Assembly: GCA_017513135.1 (NCBI GenBank)
Contig: JAFWDH010000003.1
Location: 1-64,000 of the forward strand
DNA length: 64,000 nt
From: Oscillospiraceae bacterium
GTDB lineage: Bacteria; Bacillota; Clostridia; Oscillospirales; Ruminococcaceae
Reading direction: 5' to 3'
Position numbers and translations under genes: made by a program. The stretch's first letter is position 1. The number at the start of each line of letters is the position of its first letter. The notes beneath the pieces are model-generated. The model did not search any database. It had not been told where the DNA came from and was given only the letters and a program-made list of their open reading frames with translations. Shown here piece by piece: positions 63,274 through 64,000 of the stretch.

Positions 63274-64000
63274 ATGTCACTTATAAGCGGCATAATCGCA
63301 TACCCTCTCGGATACCTGATGAAGGGATGTTACTGGCTGGTGACTGAACTGCTTCACCTGCCGCTCTCCTATGTTCTCGCACTGTTTCTGTTTACCCTGA
63401 TCACCAAGATCCTCATGTTCCCCATAAGCGTAAAGCAGCATAAAGCCACTGCGACCATGTCTGCCTTCAACCCGATGATCGAGGAGCTTAGGACCAAATA
63501 CAGGAACGATCAGAATAAACTGAACGAGGAGCTTTCACGTCTGCAGATGGATTACGGATACAATCCGACTGCGGGATGTGCCCCTATGCTGATCAACCTT
63601 CTGATAATGTTCGGCCTGGTAGAGGTCATCTATAAGCCTCTGACCTATATGCTGACCCTTCCGAGAACACTGATCACATCTCTCTCTGAAAAGACCATCG
63701 AGATCCTGGCTGCTGCGGGGAACACAATCAACGCAAAGGACAGGATGATCGAGACCTATATAATCGCGCAGGTCAAAAACAACTTTTCCGCATTCTCAGA
63801 TCTTGCGTCTGCTCACGGCGAGGAGCTCGCCAGGATAAGAGATCTTGATATGAGCATCGGAAGTATCAATCTGTATAACAAACCGGAGCTGGCATTCAGC
63901 CTGGCTCTGTTGATTCCGCTTTTTTCTATCGTTACCCAGCTCATTTCCACCGTCTTTATGCTGAGAAGCTCCGGATCCATGAGCGGAAACGCGGCAGGAC
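63274..64000 (+). CDS. yidC: Membrane protein insertase YidC/Oxa1 family (partial)
   Basis: The visible 242 residues have helix 1 (about 3-20), then LALFLFTLITKILMFPISVKQHKATATM, the coiled pair with PMIEELRTKYRNDQNKLNEEL, and NPTAGCAPMLINLLIMFGLVEVIYKPL. A long loop (about 150-200) follows, then a further helix. It inserts and folds membrane proteins. GGAGG lies seven bases before the ATG. The C-terminus is outside the window. Confidence 0.93.
   Translation, partial: MSLISGIIAYPLGYLMKGCYWLVTELLHLPLSYVLALFLFTLITKILMFPISVKQHKATATMSAFNPMIEELRTKYRNDQNKLNEELSRLQMDYGYNPTAGCAPMLINLLIMFGLVEVIYKPLTYMLTLPRTLITSLSEKTIEILAAAGNTINAKDRMIETYIIAQVKNNFSAFSDLASAHGEELARIRDLDMSIGSINLYNKPELAFSLALLIPLFSIVTQLISTVFMLRSSGSMSGNAAG

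Overview
The window looks like the origin-proximal chromosome of an anaerobic Gram-positive bacterium of the Bacillota, most likely class Clostridia. Evidence: the order rpmH-rnpA-yidD-yidC / dnaA-dnaN-yaaA-recF-remB-gyrB-gyrA, the rimP-nusA-ylxR-ylxQ-infB-rbfA cluster, strong GGAGG ribosome binding sites, TTGACA/TATAAT promoters, a Feo iron system without obvious aerobic iron uptake, and variant parS sites beside parAB. The genus cannot be fixed from the sequence. The origin lies near 62.2 kb. Most genes to its left are on the minus strand, i.e. co-directional with the fork.

Layout. 1-0.7 kb: 5' part of an IS200/IS605-type tnpB and a hairpin. 0.8-11.4 kb: a compact translation/RNA block read leftward (rimP, nusA, ylxR, ylxQ, infB, rbfA, nrnA, truB, ribF; then rpsO and pnp on their own signals). 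infB carries an apparent one-base insertion. 11.5-18 kb: an envelope deacetylase pair, a delimited three-gene operon of unknown function (zinc-ribbon membrane protein, two-TM protein, 36-residue peptide), an ABC exporter and gap. 18-33 kb: accessory housekeeping genes, including an exonuclease, a cupin, tRNA-Ser, an MFS carrier, an acyltransferase with two SGNH domains, an SDR, a C69 dipeptidase, a MacB-like ABC protein, a VWA protein and a tight macro-domain/Nudix/nucleotidyltransferase operon. 33-36.7 kb: two parS sites, parA, parB, serS, tRNA-Met and tRNA-Glu. 36.7-41.3 kb: asparaginase, MATE, esterase and a 2-hydroxyacid dehydrogenase. 41.3-45.2 kb: feoA-feoA-feoB plus a Cys-rich partner, facing a small DtxR-type regulator. 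45.3-52.7 kb: DUF3842, two lipoproteins, YegP-like and DUF937 proteins, MscL, threonine aldolase and peptidase T. 52.8-64 kb: the gyrA-to-yidC origin region.

How the parts fit. DnaA, DnaN, RecF and gyrase serve replication, and ParA/ParB with parS segregate the origin. The nusA-infB block couples transcription with translation initiation, and PNPase and RNase P protein process RNA. The Feo operon is probably repressed by the divergent metal regulator. Points for follow-up: DnaA domain IV lacks several canonical DnaA-box contact residues while the flanking regions contain repeats of a TTTTCAACA-like 9-mer; the infB frameshift; the zinc-ribbon/micropeptide operon sharing a short helix motif; the macro/Nudix/nucleotidyltransferase operon; and the acyltransferase whose second SGNH domain has lost its serine. 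Motif comparisons were made by eye without database searches.
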